Positions 7,937 to 16,779 of a DNA stretch of 64,000 bases are shown piece by piece (position 1 is the stretch's first letter; the number at the start of each line of letters is the position of its first letter). Made by a program: the position numbers and the translations under genes. The notes below the pieces were generated by a model, which had not been told where the DNA came from, ran no database searches, and was given only the letters and a program-made list of their open reading frames with translations. The DNA comes from Comamonadaceae bacterium (lineage in GTDB: Bacteria; Pseudomonadota; Gammaproteobacteria; Burkholderiales; Burkholderiaceae_C): NCBI GenBank assembly GCA_027488735.1, contig JAIYBB010000007.1:124001-188000 (forward strand), read 5' to 3'.

Positions 7937-8134
7937 TCAGAAAAAACACCACAAACCGGTGCATACACCGGTGGTCAGTTGTATGAGGCCATCTACCAGC
8001 GTGCCCACGAGCAGCACTGGCAAGCCCAAATACACCAACGCCCAGCCGAGTGCCATCCAAGTCAGCTTGGGTTCTGCGATTCGGTGACCCATCACGGTTT
8101 GCACCGGATGGCGTTTGAACAATCTTTTCAACAT
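7937..8134 (-). CDS. Small hypothetical membrane protein
   Basis: 65 aa: a basic N-terminus (MLKRLFKRHPVQ), a polar segment MGHRIAEPKLTW, and one hydrophobic stretch from about 28 to 55 (LGWALVYLGLPVLLVGTLVDGLI). The coding pattern (G/C at third positions) resembles neighbouring real genes and there is no better candidate in this 275-base gap between the ABC exporter and the FemAB-like gene. No function is recognised. The same-strand ABC gene starts 45 bases downstream, so they may share a transcript. Confidence 0.5.
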   Translation of the reverse strand: MLKRLFKRHPVQTVMGHRIAEPKLTWMALGWALVYLGLPVLLVGTLVDGLIQLTTGVCTGLWCFF

Positions 8135-8166
8135 GCCCGCATGGTAACCAATACGGAAAGCCTTGC

Positions 8167-9090
8167 ATGAAGGTGGAATGGCGCAGCACCGATATGGATG
8201 CCTGGGACCAAGCGCATGCCGCTGCCGCTGGGCCTTTGCAGCAGGACTGGGCCTACGGTTCCACCATGGTGTCGCTGGGAGCGCGCGTGCTGCGGGCGCG
8301 GGTGGAGGCCGACGGCGTCGTGGTCGCGCAAGCGCAGTTCATTGTTCGCCAACACAGCAAATTTTTGTCGTTTGCCTTGTGTACGCGCGGGCCGTTGTGG
8401 TTGCAGCCGTTGGCAGCCCACGACAAAGCGCAGGTGTACCGTCGTTTGCGCCAGAGCCTGCCTTTGCGTGGTTTGCGTTTCATGGTGGTCACGCCAGATG
8501 AAACGCTCAGCGAAGACTTGGGCTTGCCGCGTTTTCGCCGGGTGATGACGGGTTACAGCACCGTGCTGCTGGACATCTCTCAGCCGTTAGATGTGTTGCG
8601 TGCCAATCTTGACAGTCGTTGGCGCCAACCCCTTTCTCACGCTGAAAGCGCTGGGCTGAATGTGCAACGCATGGGCACCAACCCTGGACAGTACCGCTGG
8701 TTGCTTGACGCTGAAATGCAGCAGCGGGCTGAGCGAAATATCGATGGCATGCCCTTGGTCTGGTTTGAGCGGTATGCCGAATCGCGCAAACAGCCATCGC
8801 GCAACCTGTTGTCTTTGCGTGCAGACATGGCGCGCGACCGGTTGGCGGGCATGATGTTTTTGATCCACGGCCAAGCCGCTACTTACCAAGTGGGTTGGAC
8901 CTCACAAGCCGGGCGCGATACAAATGCCCACCATTTGATGCTGTGGCGTGGCATTGAAGCTTTGCAAGAGCGTGGGGTGCGCTTACTGGATTTGGGCGGC
9001 GTCAACACCCAGCGCAGTGCCGGTGTGGCGCGTTTCAAGATGGCCACCGGCGGCACGGTCAAGCAATTGGCAGGCAGTTACTTTTTATGA
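8167..9090 (+). CDS. FemAB/GNAT-like peptidoglycan-bridge-type acyltransferase
   Basis: 307 aa, with the split GNAT fold of the FemAB/BioF2-like group. The N-terminal half has QQDWAYGSTM and RGPLWLQPL; the C-terminal half has a second GNAT-like domain with GMMFLIHGQAATYQVGW, NAHHLMLWRGIEALQERG and a terminal LDLGGVNTQ..GVARFKMATGG, where similar proteins have D-x-x-G. In firmicutes such proteins add amino acids to lipid II, but in proteobacteria the substrate is unknown. Its stop overlaps ccmA's start by 4 bases (ATGA at 9087), so it is translationally coupled to the cytochrome c maturation operon. Confidence 0.75.
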   Translation: MKVEWRSTDMDAWDQAHAAAAGPLQQDWAYGSTMVSLGARVLRARVEADGVVVAQAQFIVRQHSKFLSFALCTRGPLWLQPLAAHDKAQVYRRLRQSLPLRGLRFMVVTPDETLSEDLGLPRFRRVMTGYSTVLLDISQPLDVLRANLDSRWRQPLSHAESAGLNVQRMGTNPGQYRWLLDAEMQQRAERNIDGMPLVWFERYAESRKQPSRNLLSLRADMARDRLAGMMFLIHGQAATYQVGWTSQAGRDTNAHHLMLWRGIEALQERGVRLLDLGGVNTQRSAGVARFKMATGGTVKQLAGSYFL

Positions 9091-9713
9091 ATACATCGTG
9101 TTTGCAAGTGCAGCATGCCAGCGTGGAACGTGCCGGTCGGCAACTGTTTGCGCCGGTGAGCTTTGAGCTGCAAGCCGGTCAGGCCTTGCATTTGCAGGGG
9201 GACAACGGCTCGGGCAAAACCAGTTTACTGCGCGCTTTGTGCGGCTTGTCCCCCCTGTCGCAAGGCGTGGTGCGTTGGTGCGGCGAGGCGCTGCCTGCGG
9301 CCAGACAAGCCTTTGGCAAAGACGTCTTTTACTTGGGCCATGCATTGGGTTTGAAGGACGAACTTACGGCATTGGAAAATTTGCAATCTGCTTGTGCTGT
9401 TGCCGGACAGCGGTTGCACTCCGAAGCCGCTGTGTTGGCCTTGCAAGCCCAGGGCCTAGGCAAACGCATGCATTTGCCGTTGCGTGTGTTGTCGCAAGGG
9501 CAAAAGCGGCGCGTGGCATTGGCACGCTTACAGGTTTCTGCTGCACGTTTGTGGTTGTTGGACGAACCGTGGGTGGCCTTGGACCAGGCTGCGCAATCGG
9601 CGCTCTCAAGCATGCTGCAAACACATGTGGCGCAAGGCGGGTTGTTGCTGTTCACCAGTCACCAGGCACAGGCCTTGGGCGATGCGGTGAGTGTGCTGAG
9701 GCTACAACCATGA
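9087..9713 (+). CDS. ccmA: Heme exporter ATP-binding protein CcmA
   Basis: 208 aa ABC ATPase. Walker A is GDNGSGKTSL, the signature LSQGQKRRVALARL has the Gln/Lys variation typical of CcmA, and Walker B is LWLLDEPWVALD. With CcmB, CcmC and CcmD it forms the inner-membrane complex that releases holo-CcmE for cytochrome c maturation (System I). It overlaps the upstream FemAB-like gene and the downstream ccmB, each by ATGA. Confidence 0.95.
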   Translation: MNTSCLQVQHASVERAGRQLFAPVSFELQAGQALHLQGDNGSGKTSLLRALCGLSPLSQGVVRWCGEALPAARQAFGKDVFYLGHALGLKDELTALENLQSACAVAGQRLHSEAAVLALQAQGLGKRMHLPLRVLSQGQKRRVALARLQVSAARLWLLDEPWVALDQAAQSALSSMLQTHVAQGGLLLFTSHQAQALGDAVSVLRLQP

Positions 9714-10375
9714 ATATTTTTTTCACCGTGGTGTGGCGCGATTTGCGCTTGGCCATGCGCCGCAAAGCCGAGGTATTGAACAGCGTGTTTTTCTTTGTGG
9801 TGGTGGCTGCGTTGTTTCCTTTGGCCATCGGACCTGAGCCTGAAATGCTGCGCCAAATTGGCCCGGGCGTGTTGTGGGTCGGTGCTTTGCTAGCGACCAT
9901 GCTGGGTCTGAGTCGCATGTTTGAAGGCGACTTGCGTGACGGCAGCCTCGAGCACATGTTGTTGTCCCCGTATTCCTTAGGGCTTATGGTGCTTGGGAAA
10001 ATCACCGCGCATTGGTTATTGTGTGGGGTGCCCTTGGTAATATTGGCACCGATATTGGGATTGCAGTTTGATTTGAGTCCGCAGGCCTTGTCCATGCTGA
10101 GCTTGTCGTTGTTGTTGGGCACGCCGGTGTTGTCTTGCGTCGGTGCCATCGGTGCGGCCTTGACCTTGGGCGTTCGTGGTGGCGGTATTTTGATTTCCTT
10201 GTTGGTGTTGCCCTTGTTTGTGCCGGTGCTGGTGTTTGGTGCCGGGGCAGTGCAAGCCCTTGAGTCTGGTGTGGGTGCGCAAGCCCATGTGTCGATTTTG
10301 CTGGCCATGCTGTTGCCTGCCCTGTTTTTTAGTCCGTGGGCTTGCAGTGTCGGTTTACGCATCGCCTTGGAATGA
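9710..10375 (+). CDS. ccmB: Heme exporter membrane protein CcmB
   Basis: 221 aa from ATG 9710, which overlaps the ccmA stop by 4 bases. Six hydrophobic helices; starts MNIFFTVVWRDLRLAMRRKAE and contains SRMFEGDLRDGSLEHMLLSP, a conserved CcmB segment. It is the permease partner of CcmA in the inner membrane. The longer open frame beginning further upstream is the shadow of ccmA. The gene ends 4 bases before ccmC. Confidence 0.95.
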   Translation: MNIFFTVVWRDLRLAMRRKAEVLNSVFFFVVVAALFPLAIGPEPEMLRQIGPGVLWVGALLATMLGLSRMFEGDLRDGSLEHMLLSPYSLGLMVLGKITAHWLLCGVPLVILAPILGLQFDLSPQALSMLSLSLLLGTPVLSCVGAIGAALTLGVRGGGILISLLVLPLFVPVLVFGAGAVQALESGVGAQAHVSILLAMLLPALFFSPWACSVGLRIALE

Positions 10376-10379
10376 ATGA

Positions 10380-11129
10380 ATGGCTATTCGCTGGTTTTAT
10401 TACGCTGCCCCGCAAAATTTTTATGCTTTGGCCGGGCGTCTTTGGCCCTGGCTAGCGGCGCTGGCCTTGGCATTGGGTATAGCCGGTCTGTGGGTCGGAT
10501 TTGCCTTGGCGCCTGAAGACGCGCAGCAAGGCGAGGGCTACCGCATTATTTTTGTCCATGTGCCTGTTTCCTGGATGTCGATGGTGATTTACCTGGCCAT
10601 GGCGTTTTGGAGCATCTTGGGGTTGACATTCAACACCCGTTTGTCGGGCATGATGACCCGCGCGCTGGCGCCTACGGGCGCGATGTTTACGTTTTTATCG
10701 TTGTGGACCGGCGCGCTGTGGGGCAAGCCCATGTGGGGCACATGGTGGGTCTGGGATGCGCGCCTGACTTCAGAGTTGATTTTGTTTTTCCTTTACTTGG
10801 GTTACATCGCGCTGACCTCAGCCATTGATGATGTGCGCCGTGCCGACCGCGCCGGGGCCTTGATCGCCATCGTCGGTGCCATCAATGTGCCCATCATTTA
10901 TTTCTCGGTGAAATGGTGGAACACTTTGCACCAAGGCGCGTCCGTGTCGTTGACTCGCTCACCCAGCATGGCGCAATTGATGTTGTGGGGCATGTTGCTC
11001 ATGGCCTTGTCTTTTTGGGTGTATACCTTGGCCGTTGTCACTTACCGGGTGCGCAGCCTCATACTTGAGCGTGAGCGCCACACGGCGTGGGTGCAGGCCT
11101 TGCCTGAGGTTTCTGGAGCAAAAAAATGA
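10380..11129 (+). CDS. ccmC: Heme-handling protein CcmC
   Basis: 249 aa with six membrane helices and the tryptophan-rich periplasmic WWD motif GTWWVWDARLTSELILF near residue 119. Conserved His residues flank it (FVHVPVSW, TLHQGAS). CcmC loads heme onto the histidine of CcmE. The start ATG 10380 lies 4 bases after ccmB's stop; the stop overlaps ccmD by ATGA. Confidence 0.96.
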   Translation: MAIRWFYYAAPQNFYALAGRLWPWLAALALALGIAGLWVGFALAPEDAQQGEGYRIIFVHVPVSWMSMVIYLAMAFWSILGLTFNTRLSGMMTRALAPTGAMFTFLSLWTGALWGKPMWGTWWVWDARLTSELILFFLYLGYIALTSAIDDVRRADRAGALIAIVGAINVPIIYFSVKWWNTLHQGASVSLTRSPSMAQLMLWGMLLMALSFWVYTLAVVTYRVRSLILERERHTAWVQALPEVSGAKK

Positions 11130-11296
11130 GATGGGAAAGCTGGTCCCAGTTTTGGGACATGGGTGGCTACGGTTTGTATGTATGGGGCAGCATGGCGGTC
11201 ACAGCGCTGTGTATGGGGCTTGAGGTTTGGCTGGCGCGGCAAGCCCAGCGCCAAGCCTTGGCTTTGGCCTCAACCGAGGCCGAGGAGGCATCATGA
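11126..11296 (+). CDS. ccmD: Heme exporter small subunit CcmD
   Basis: 56 aa, too short for routine gene tables. Reads MRWESWSQFWDMGGYGLYVW, then one membrane helix (about 12-36), then a charged Gln/Ala/Glu-rich cytoplasmic tail, as usual for CcmD. It helps release holo-CcmE from the CcmAB-CcmC complex. It overlaps both neighbours by ATGA (11126-11129 with ccmC, 11293-11296 with ccmE), which fixes both ends. Confidence 0.92.
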   Translation: MRWESWSQFWDMGGYGLYVWGSMAVTALCMGLEVWLARQAQRQALALASTEAEEAS

Positions 11297-11745
11297 CACT
11301 GAGCCCGCGTCAAAAACGCTTTGGATTGATCGCTGCAGGTGTGCTGGTATTGTCGGTGGCTGCAGCATTTGTGCTGAATGCTTTCAACAGCAATTTGGTG
11401 TTTTTCTTTACCCCGACCCAGGTGCTCAACGGCGAAGCGCCGCGCAACAAAATGTTTCGCATCGGCGGCATGGTCAAGGCCGACAGCTTGCAACGTGACG
11501 GCACCCTAGTGTCTTTCGTGGTTACCGATACCATGCACGACATCACCGTGAATTACATTGGACTTTTGCCCGATTTGTTCAAAGAAGGCAAAGGCGTGGT
11601 GGCCCAAGGCCATTTGGGCGAAAACGGTGTCATGACGGCCAAAGAAGTCTTGGCCAAACACGACGAAAATTACATGCCGCCTGAAGCCCAGCACGCGCTG
11701 GACAAGGCGGCGCAGGCGCGTGCCGCCCAATCTGTCAAACCTTGA
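11293..11745 (+). CDS. ccmE: Periplasmic heme chaperone CcmE
   Basis: 150 aa from ATG 11293; the longer open frame upstream is not coding. An N-terminal membrane anchor (about 10-30) is followed by an OB-fold domain with FRIGGMV and VVAQGHL. The heme-binding His is in AKHDENY (His123), the conserved H-x-x-x-Y motif that binds heme covalently. A flexible Ala-rich tail ends the protein. It passes heme to the CcmF/CcmH ligase. Confidence 0.96.
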   Translation: MTLSPRQKRFGLIAAGVLVLSVAAAFVLNAFNSNLVFFFTPTQVLNGEAPRNKMFRIGGMVKADSLQRDGTLVSFVVTDTMHDITVNYIGLLPDLFKEGKGVVAQGHLGENGVMTAKEVLAKHDENYMPPEAQHALDKAAQARAAQSVKP

Positions 11746-11758
11746 AGGCAAACTTCAC

Positions 11759-13717
11759 ATGATTCCTGAACTCGGTCAATTCTCCTTGGTGCTCGCAACG
11801 GTGTTGTCTGTCGTGCTGGGTGTGCTGCCTTTGTGGGGCACCCTCAACCGAAACACGGTATGGCAATCGCTGGCACGTCCGACAGCATTGCTGCAATTTG
11901 CCTTGGTGCTGGTGTCCTTTATTTGCCTGTCCTTGGCTTTTTTGAGCAACGATTTTTCGGTCAAGTATGTGGCAGAGCATTCCAACCGTTTGTTACCCAA
12001 GGCCTACCAGTTTGCTGCAGTGTGGGGCGGCCATGAAGGGTCATTGTTGTTGTGGGTGTTGATGCTGACCGGTTGGACCGCTGCGGTGGCGGTGTTTTCT
12101 CAAAGCCTGCCTTTGAACATGGTGGCGCGGGTGTTGGGCGTGCTGGGTTTGGTGTCGGTAGGCTTCATGGCGTTTATTTTGCTCACCTCCAACCCGTTTG
12201 ACCGCTTATTTCCCATTCCTGCTGACGGGCGCGACCTCAATCCCTTGTTGCAAGACCCCGGCTTGGTCATTCACCCACCCATGTTGTACATGGGCTATGT
12301 CGGCATGTCGGTGGCTTTTGCATTTGCCATTGCCGCCTTGATTTCGGGCAGGCTGGATGCCGCTTGGGCGCGCTGGTCGCGGCCTTGGACGGTGATTGCA
12401 TGGGCATTTCTCACTTTTGGCATTGGTCTGGGTTCATGGTGGGCGTATTACGAACTGGGCTGGGGCGGTTGGTGGTTTTGGGACCCGGTGGAAAACGCAT
12501 CCCTCATGCCTTGGTTGGTGGCCACGGCGCTGATCCATTCGCTGATGGTCACCGAAAAGCGTGGCAGCTTCAAGGCTTGGACCGTGTTGTTGGCCATCGC
12601 TGCTTTCTCTTTGTCTTTGCTGGGAACCTTTTTGGTTCGTTCAGGCGTACTCACCTCTGTTCACGCATTTGCCACAGACCCGGCGCGTGGTGTGTTCATT
12701 CTGATTTTTTTGGCGGTGGTCGTTGGTGCATCACTGACCTTGTTTGCCTGGCGCGCGCCGGCGGTCACGCTGGGCGGCAGCATGGGCTTGGTGTCGCGCG
12801 AATCTTTCTTGCTGCTCAACAGTGTGTTGCTGGTGGTAGCTACCGGCGCGGTGTTGTTAGGCACGCTTTACCCGTTGGTGATTGATGCGCTGAATCTGGG
12901 CAAGCTGTCGGTCGGCCCGCCGTATTTCAACTTGGTGTTTGCACCCTTGATGGTGCCGCTGTTGTTTGTGCTGGTGCCCGGCACCGTGGCGCATTGGCGC
13001 GAAGCACGCTTGAACGACATGATGTTTGAATTGCGCTGGGTCGGGCTGGGTGCGTTGTTGTTGGCCATAGGTCTGCCATTTGTGTTTGGCAAATGGTCGC
13101 CAGGTACTGCCTTGGGTGTGTTTCTGGGCATGTGGGTGGCGCTGGGCAGCTTGCATCACGTGGTCGAGCGCATCCGCAAACCCGGACGCATCGGCGGATC
13201 GTTCTGGGGCATGCATTTGGCGCATTTCGGTATGGCCGTGTTGGTCTTGGGCATCACCGGTGTCAAGTCCTATGAAGTCGAGCGCGATGTGCGCATGTCT
13301 TTGGGCGACACCGTTACCATCGCGCCCTACACCTTCCGCTTGGTAGACATGGTGGATGTCAACGGTCCCAATTACAAGGCAACGCAAGCCCATGTCGAAG
13401 TGCTCAAACACGATCGTGTGATAGAGGTGCTTTACCCTGAAAAGCGCCGCTATTTCTCCAGTGCCATGCCGATGACCGAAGCTGCCATTGATTCAGGCGT
13501 GCTGCGTGATTTGTATGTTTCCTTGGGCGACCCGATTGCCGGCGACACCCCGAGTTGGAGCATGCGGGTGTACTACAAGCCGTTTGTGCCTTGGCTGTGG
13601 GCGGGTGTACTGCTGATGGTGTTCGGTGGCATGCTCGCAGCGCTGGACCGGCGTTACCGTCGCCGTGCCGTGTCGCCAATGCAGACGGCCGGTGAAGCCT
13701 TGTCTTCTGCCCCTTGA
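11759..13717 (+). CDS. ccmF: Cytochrome c heme lyase subunit CcmF
   Basis: 652 aa from ATG 11759 (MIPELGQFSL); upstream in-frame ATG 11720 lies in ccmE. About 15 membrane helices. The WWD heme-binding motif is WGGWWFWDPVENASLMPW near residue 233; conserved His are seen in AVWGGHEGS, VIHPPMLY, ALIHS and LTSVHAFA. CcmF attaches heme to apocytochrome c with CcmH/CcmI in the inner membrane. It is followed 4 bases later by ccmG. Confidence 0.96.
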   Translation: MIPELGQFSLVLATVLSVVLGVLPLWGTLNRNTVWQSLARPTALLQFALVLVSFICLSLAFLSNDFSVKYVAEHSNRLLPKAYQFAAVWGGHEGSLLLWVLMLTGWTAAVAVFSQSLPLNMVARVLGVLGLVSVGFMAFILLTSNPFDRLFPIPADGRDLNPLLQDPGLVIHPPMLYMGYVGMSVAFAFAIAALISGRLDAAWARWSRPWTVIAWAFLTFGIGLGSWWAYYELGWGGWWFWDPVENASLMPWLVATALIHSLMVTEKRGSFKAWTVLLAIAAFSLSLLGTFLVRSGVLTSVHAFATDPARGVFILIFLAVVVGASLTLFAWRAPAVTLGGSMGLVSRESFLLLNSVLLVVATGAVLLGTLYPLVIDALNLGKLSVGPPYFNLVFAPLMVPLLFVLVPGTVAHWREARLNDMMFELRWVGLGALLLAIGLPFVFGKWSPGTALGVFLGMWVALGSLHHVVERIRKPGRIGGSFWGMHLAHFGMAVLVLGITGVKSYEVERDVRMSLGDTVTIAPYTFRLVDMVDVNGPNYKATQAHVEVLKHDRVIEVLYPEKRRYFSSAMPMTEAAIDSGVLRDLYVSLGDPIAGDTPSWSMRVYYKPFVPWLWAGVLLMVFGGMLAALDRRYRRRAVSPMQTAGEALSSAP

Positions 13718-13721
13718 AACC

Positions 13722-14306
13722 ATGAATAAAAAGTTTTTGATCCCACTGGGGCTGTTCGCTACATTGGTGGTGTTTTTGGCGGTGGGTTTGACCCGCGATC
13801 CGAGTGAAATTCCTTCGCCGCTGGTGGGCAAACCCGCGCCCGAATTCAGTTTGCCCATGTTGGTAGGGGACAAATCTTTTAGCCCCAGCGACATGAAAGG
13901 CAAGGTCTGGTTGTTCAATGTCTGGGCTACTTGGTGTGTGGCGTGTCGCGAAGAGCATCCGTTGCTGGTAGAGTTTTCAAAACAAAGCCGCATACCCGTG
14001 GTCGGGTTGAGTTACAAAGAAATTCAGGCCCAAGACCAGCCCAACGGGCCGCTCAAAGAAGCTGACAAATTGCAACTGGCAAGAGAACGCAGTCTGCGGT
14101 TTTTACAGCGGCAGGGCGATCCCTACACCTTATCGGTGCTGGATTTGGACGGCAGCGTTGGCATCAATTACGGCGTTTACGGTGTGCCTGAAACCTATTT
14201 GATCGATCGTCAGGGTGTCATTCGTTACAAGCGCGTCGGTCCGTTGACCCCGCAAATATTGCAAGACACCTTGCTGCCCTTGATACAAACATTGGAAGCC
14301 TCATGA
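13722..14306 (+). CDS. ccmG: Thiol:disulfide oxidoreductase CcmG/DsbE
   Basis: 194 aa from ATG 13722. N-terminal membrane anchor (about 5-25), then a thioredoxin fold with active site WCVAC (within WATWCVACREEHP) and the cis-Pro loop GVYGVPETYLID. It reduces the CXXCH motif of apocytochromes in the periplasm. Between the VVGLSYK strand and the following helix there is an extended polar insert (about 15 residues, near residues 92-110) compared with short CcmG proteins. Stop overlaps the ccmH start. Confidence 0.93.
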   Translation: MNKKFLIPLGLFATLVVFLAVGLTRDPSEIPSPLVGKPAPEFSLPMLVGDKSFSPSDMKGKVWLFNVWATWCVACREEHPLLVEFSKQSRIPVVGLSYKEIQAQDQPNGPLKEADKLQLARERSLRFLQRQGDPYTLSVLDLDGSVGINYGVYGVPETYLIDRQGVIRYKRVGPLTPQILQDTLLPLIQTLEAS

Positions 14307-14746
14307 AGTGGATCTTGTTGTGCTGGATGTTGTTGGCGCCTTGGGTGAGTGCGGGAGAAGCACAGCCCATGGCCGAAGACCCGCAGGTAGAGGCCCGTTT
14401 GGTGGTGATTGCCGAAGAGTTGCGCTGTATGGTGTGTCAAAACGAATCGCTGGCCTCTTCGCATGCCGAATTGGCCGAAGACTTGCGACGCGAAGTGCGT
14501 AAATTGATCCGCGACAACAAATCTGATGCCGAGATCAAAACCTATTTGGTGGAGCGTTACGGTGACTATGTGTTGTACCGGCCCCAGGTCAAGCCCTTGA
14601 CATGGCCCTTGTGGTTTGGTCCTTTCTTCATGCTGCTGTTGGCCATTTGGGGCTTATGGCGGTATTTGCGCTTGCGCAAACATGCGCTCGCCACCCAGCA
14701 AGCCATGCCCAACGACACCTCCCATACTGCTGTGCACAAGGATTGA
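14303..14746 (+). CDS. ccmH: Cytochrome c maturation thiol-reductase CcmH/CycL
   Basis: 147 aa. Signal peptide or anchor at 1-18 (LLCWMLLAPWVSAGEA), then a helical domain with the redox motif LRCMVCQNES (LRCxxCQN) near residue 41, then RYGDYVLYRPQVK and a C-terminal membrane helix (about 97-117). Short CycL-type form without fused TPR domain; the TPR part is the separate ccmI that follows directly. Confidence 0.95.
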   Translation: MKWILLCWMLLAPWVSAGEAQPMAEDPQVEARLVVIAEELRCMVCQNESLASSHAELAEDLRREVRKLIRDNKSDAEIKTYLVERYGDYVLYRPQVKPLTWPLWFGPFFMLLLAIWGLWRYLRLRKHALATQQAMPNDTSHTAVHKD

Positions 14747-16042
14747 ATGAACAACGTACAACTTTTTTTACTGCTGGCCTTGTTGTTGTCCGTGGTGGTG
14801 ACATTGGTGCTGGCTTGGGCGGCCAGAAGAGCGGCCAAAGATGCCGCCAGCGGTTATCAGCGCCAGCATGTCATGTCGCATGTCAGCGTATACCGCGAAC
14901 AATTGTCAGAACTCGACCGCGAACTGGCCCAAGGCACGCTGGACCAAGCGGGATACGACCTGTCTCAACAAGAATTGACCCAGCGTTTGCTGGAGGATGC
15001 GCCTGCAGCCACTGCGGCAACCGCTGAGACTGAACCCGCTGTCCCGCGCATCAAATGGTTGATAACTGGCATGTCTTTGCTGGTCCCCATTGCTGCGTTC
15101 ACTTTGTATTTTTATGTGGGCACGCCGGTGGCGCTCGACCCTGCATTGGTGGCGCAGGCCAATGGAGAAGAGGAAATCACTCCGCAAAAGCTCGAAACCA
15201 TGGCCGAACAACTCAGCCAAAGACTGGAAAAAGAGCCCGAGAATGCCGAAGCTTGGGTCATGCTTGGCCGCATTCAGCGCGCGTTGGCGCGTTACGACCA
15301 AGCCGATGCCGCTTTGCAAAAAGCCTTGGCCTTAGAACGCAATGACGATCTGATGATTGAACGCGCCGAGGTGCTGGCGCAAAAAAACAATGGGGTGTTC
15401 AAAGGCGAGCCCTGGACCATTATCAATAGCGTGCTCAAGACGGATCCGCAAAACGGCAATGCACTGTTGTTGGCGGGCAGCGCCGCTTTCTCAGAAGAAC
15501 GTTTCAAGGAAGCTTTAGGTTATTGGGAAAAAGTTCGTGGTTTGTTGCCGGCTTCCTCTCCCGATTTGCCAGCGTTGGCAGAGGCCATTGACAAGGCACG
15601 TGAGCGTTTGGGTTTGCCGCCGCAAGCGCCGGTCAACGCAGGCAATGCACCTGCCAGCGCCGGTATGGCCGCCAAACCCGTCAGCGATGGCACCGAACGC
15701 ATCAGTGGACGCGTGCTGTTGTCACCCGACATAGCGTCTCAGGTCTCAGGCAAAGACACGGTGTTTATTTATGCCAATGCCGCCGACGGACCACGCATGC
15801 CGTTGGCGATTGTTCGAACCACGGTGGACAAACTGCCCTACGACTTTGTGCTGGACGACAGTCTGGCCATGAACCCCCAAATGAAGCTGTCTCAGGTCAA
15901 GTCAGTGATGGTGAGAGCGCGTATTTCTAAATCCGGCAACGCCATGCCGCAAGCAGGTGACTTTGGTGCCAGCGTCGGGCCGGTCACGCCTGGAAGTCCT
16001 GATAAATTGGAATTAACCATCTCCAAGGCGTTGACACCTTGA
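14747..16042 (+). CDS. ccmI: Cytochrome c maturation TPR protein CcmI/CycH
   Basis: 431 aa, beginning immediately after ccmH's stop. First helix at about 5-25, then a coiled-coil (residues 45-85: VYREQLSELDRELAQG), a second membrane helix (about 103-123), then tetratricopeptide repeats (about 150-285; EKEPENAEAWVMLGRIQ) and a C-terminal beta domain with ISGRVLLSP and MVRARISKSGNAMPQAGD. It binds apocytochrome c tails and delivers them to CcmF/CcmH. Last gene of the operon, ending before a strong terminator. Confidence 0.92.
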   Translation: MNNVQLFLLLALLLSVVVTLVLAWAARRAAKDAASGYQRQHVMSHVSVYREQLSELDRELAQGTLDQAGYDLSQQELTQRLLEDAPAATAATAETEPAVPRIKWLITGMSLLVPIAAFTLYFYVGTPVALDPALVAQANGEEEITPQKLETMAEQLSQRLEKEPENAEAWVMLGRIQRALARYDQADAALQKALALERNDDLMIERAEVLAQKNNGVFKGEPWTIINSVLKTDPQNGNALLLAGSAAFSEERFKEALGYWEKVRGLLPASSPDLPALAEAIDKARERLGLPPQAPVNAGNAPASAGMAAKPVSDGTERISGRVLLSPDIASQVSGKDTVFIYANAADGPRMPLAIVRTTVDKLPYDFVLDDSLAMNPQMKLSQVKSVMVRARISKSGNAMPQAGDFGASVGPVTPGSPDKLELTISKALTP

Positions 16043-16111
16043 GTCGTCGATTCAATGCATCTATATCGTTTGTTGGACCTAGGATTTGAATGATCGCAGG
16101 GTCAAGGAGCG

Positions 16112-16144
16112 AAAAAAAACCGGCTTGGCAGCCGGTTTTTTTTT
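16112..16144. terminator. Bidirectional intrinsic terminator between ccmI and the response regulator
   Basis: A-tract, CCGGCT, loop TGGC, AGCCGG, then nine T. The A-tract on the left makes it work for the minus-strand response-regulator gene as well. It sits in the convergent gap, 70 bases after ccmI and 18 bases from the regulator's stop. Confidence 0.93.
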
Positions 16145-16161
16145 CAGAGGGAGGATGAAGC

Positions 16162-16764
16162 TCAACCCATTAACAAACCGTGTGTGCGCGCAAAGTGCAG
16201 GGTTTGTGTACGGCTTTTCACGCCCAAGCGACGGAACAGGCGCCACAAGTGAACCTTGACCGTGTGCTCGCTGATGTTGAGTTCTGCGGCGATGTCGCGG
16301 TTGGACAAACCCCGGTCTAGCATCAGAATCAATTGTTTTTGGCGTTTTGACAATTTGATATCGCCTACCACCACAGCATCCGCGTCGACTTCATCTGAGT
16401 CTGATTTCAAAATATCTTGGATAGCCGCAGAAATTTCGGCGGTGTCGGTGGATTTTTCAATGTAAAGGTCTGCACCTGCTTCTAGACAAGCGTCGCGGGC
16501 TTCGCCAGAGGGCATGGCGGACAACACCACCAGTGGTATTTCGGGATACATTTTTTTCACGTCGGAAATGGCTGTGGCGCCTTTGACACCAGGCAGCAAC
16601 AAGTCGAGTACAAAAAGTTCGGGTTCGCCGTTTTTGATCAAAGCGGCTTGCAGTTCGCTGAACTTTTCCAATTCCACCACCTTGGAGGCAGGGCGAAGTC
16701 GTCGCAAAAGCATGCCAATCATCTGGCGAACCATGGGGTGGTCATCAATCACATATAAGCTCAT
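16162..16764 (-). CDS. LuxR/NarL-family response regulator without adjacent kinase
   Basis: 200 aa. Receiver domain 1-120 with acidic pair Asp7-Asp8, phosphoacceptor Asp54 (FVLDLLLPG), Ser82 and Lys104. The C-terminal HTH (about 138-200) has SKRQKQLILMLDRGLSNRDIAAEL and SEHTVKVHLWRLFRRLGV, typical of NarL/FixJ regulators. It would regulate transcription upon phosphorylation. No histidine kinase gene neighbours it; the nearest is the hybrid kinase at 32.6-34.5 kb. It sits between the ccmI terminator and trpS, 15 bases after trpS in the same direction. Confidence 0.88.
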   Translation of the reverse strand: MSLYVIDDHPMVRQMIGMLLRRLRPASKVVELEKFSELQAALIKNGEPELFVLDLLLPGVKGATAISDVKKMYPEIPLVVLSAMPSGEARDACLEAGADLYIEKSTDTAEISAAIQDILKSDSDEVDADAVVVGDIKLSKRQKQLILMLDRGLSNRDIAAELNISEHTVKVHLWRLFRRLGVKSRTQTLHFARTHGLLMG

Positions 16765-16779
16765 CGTTGTTCTCCGGTG

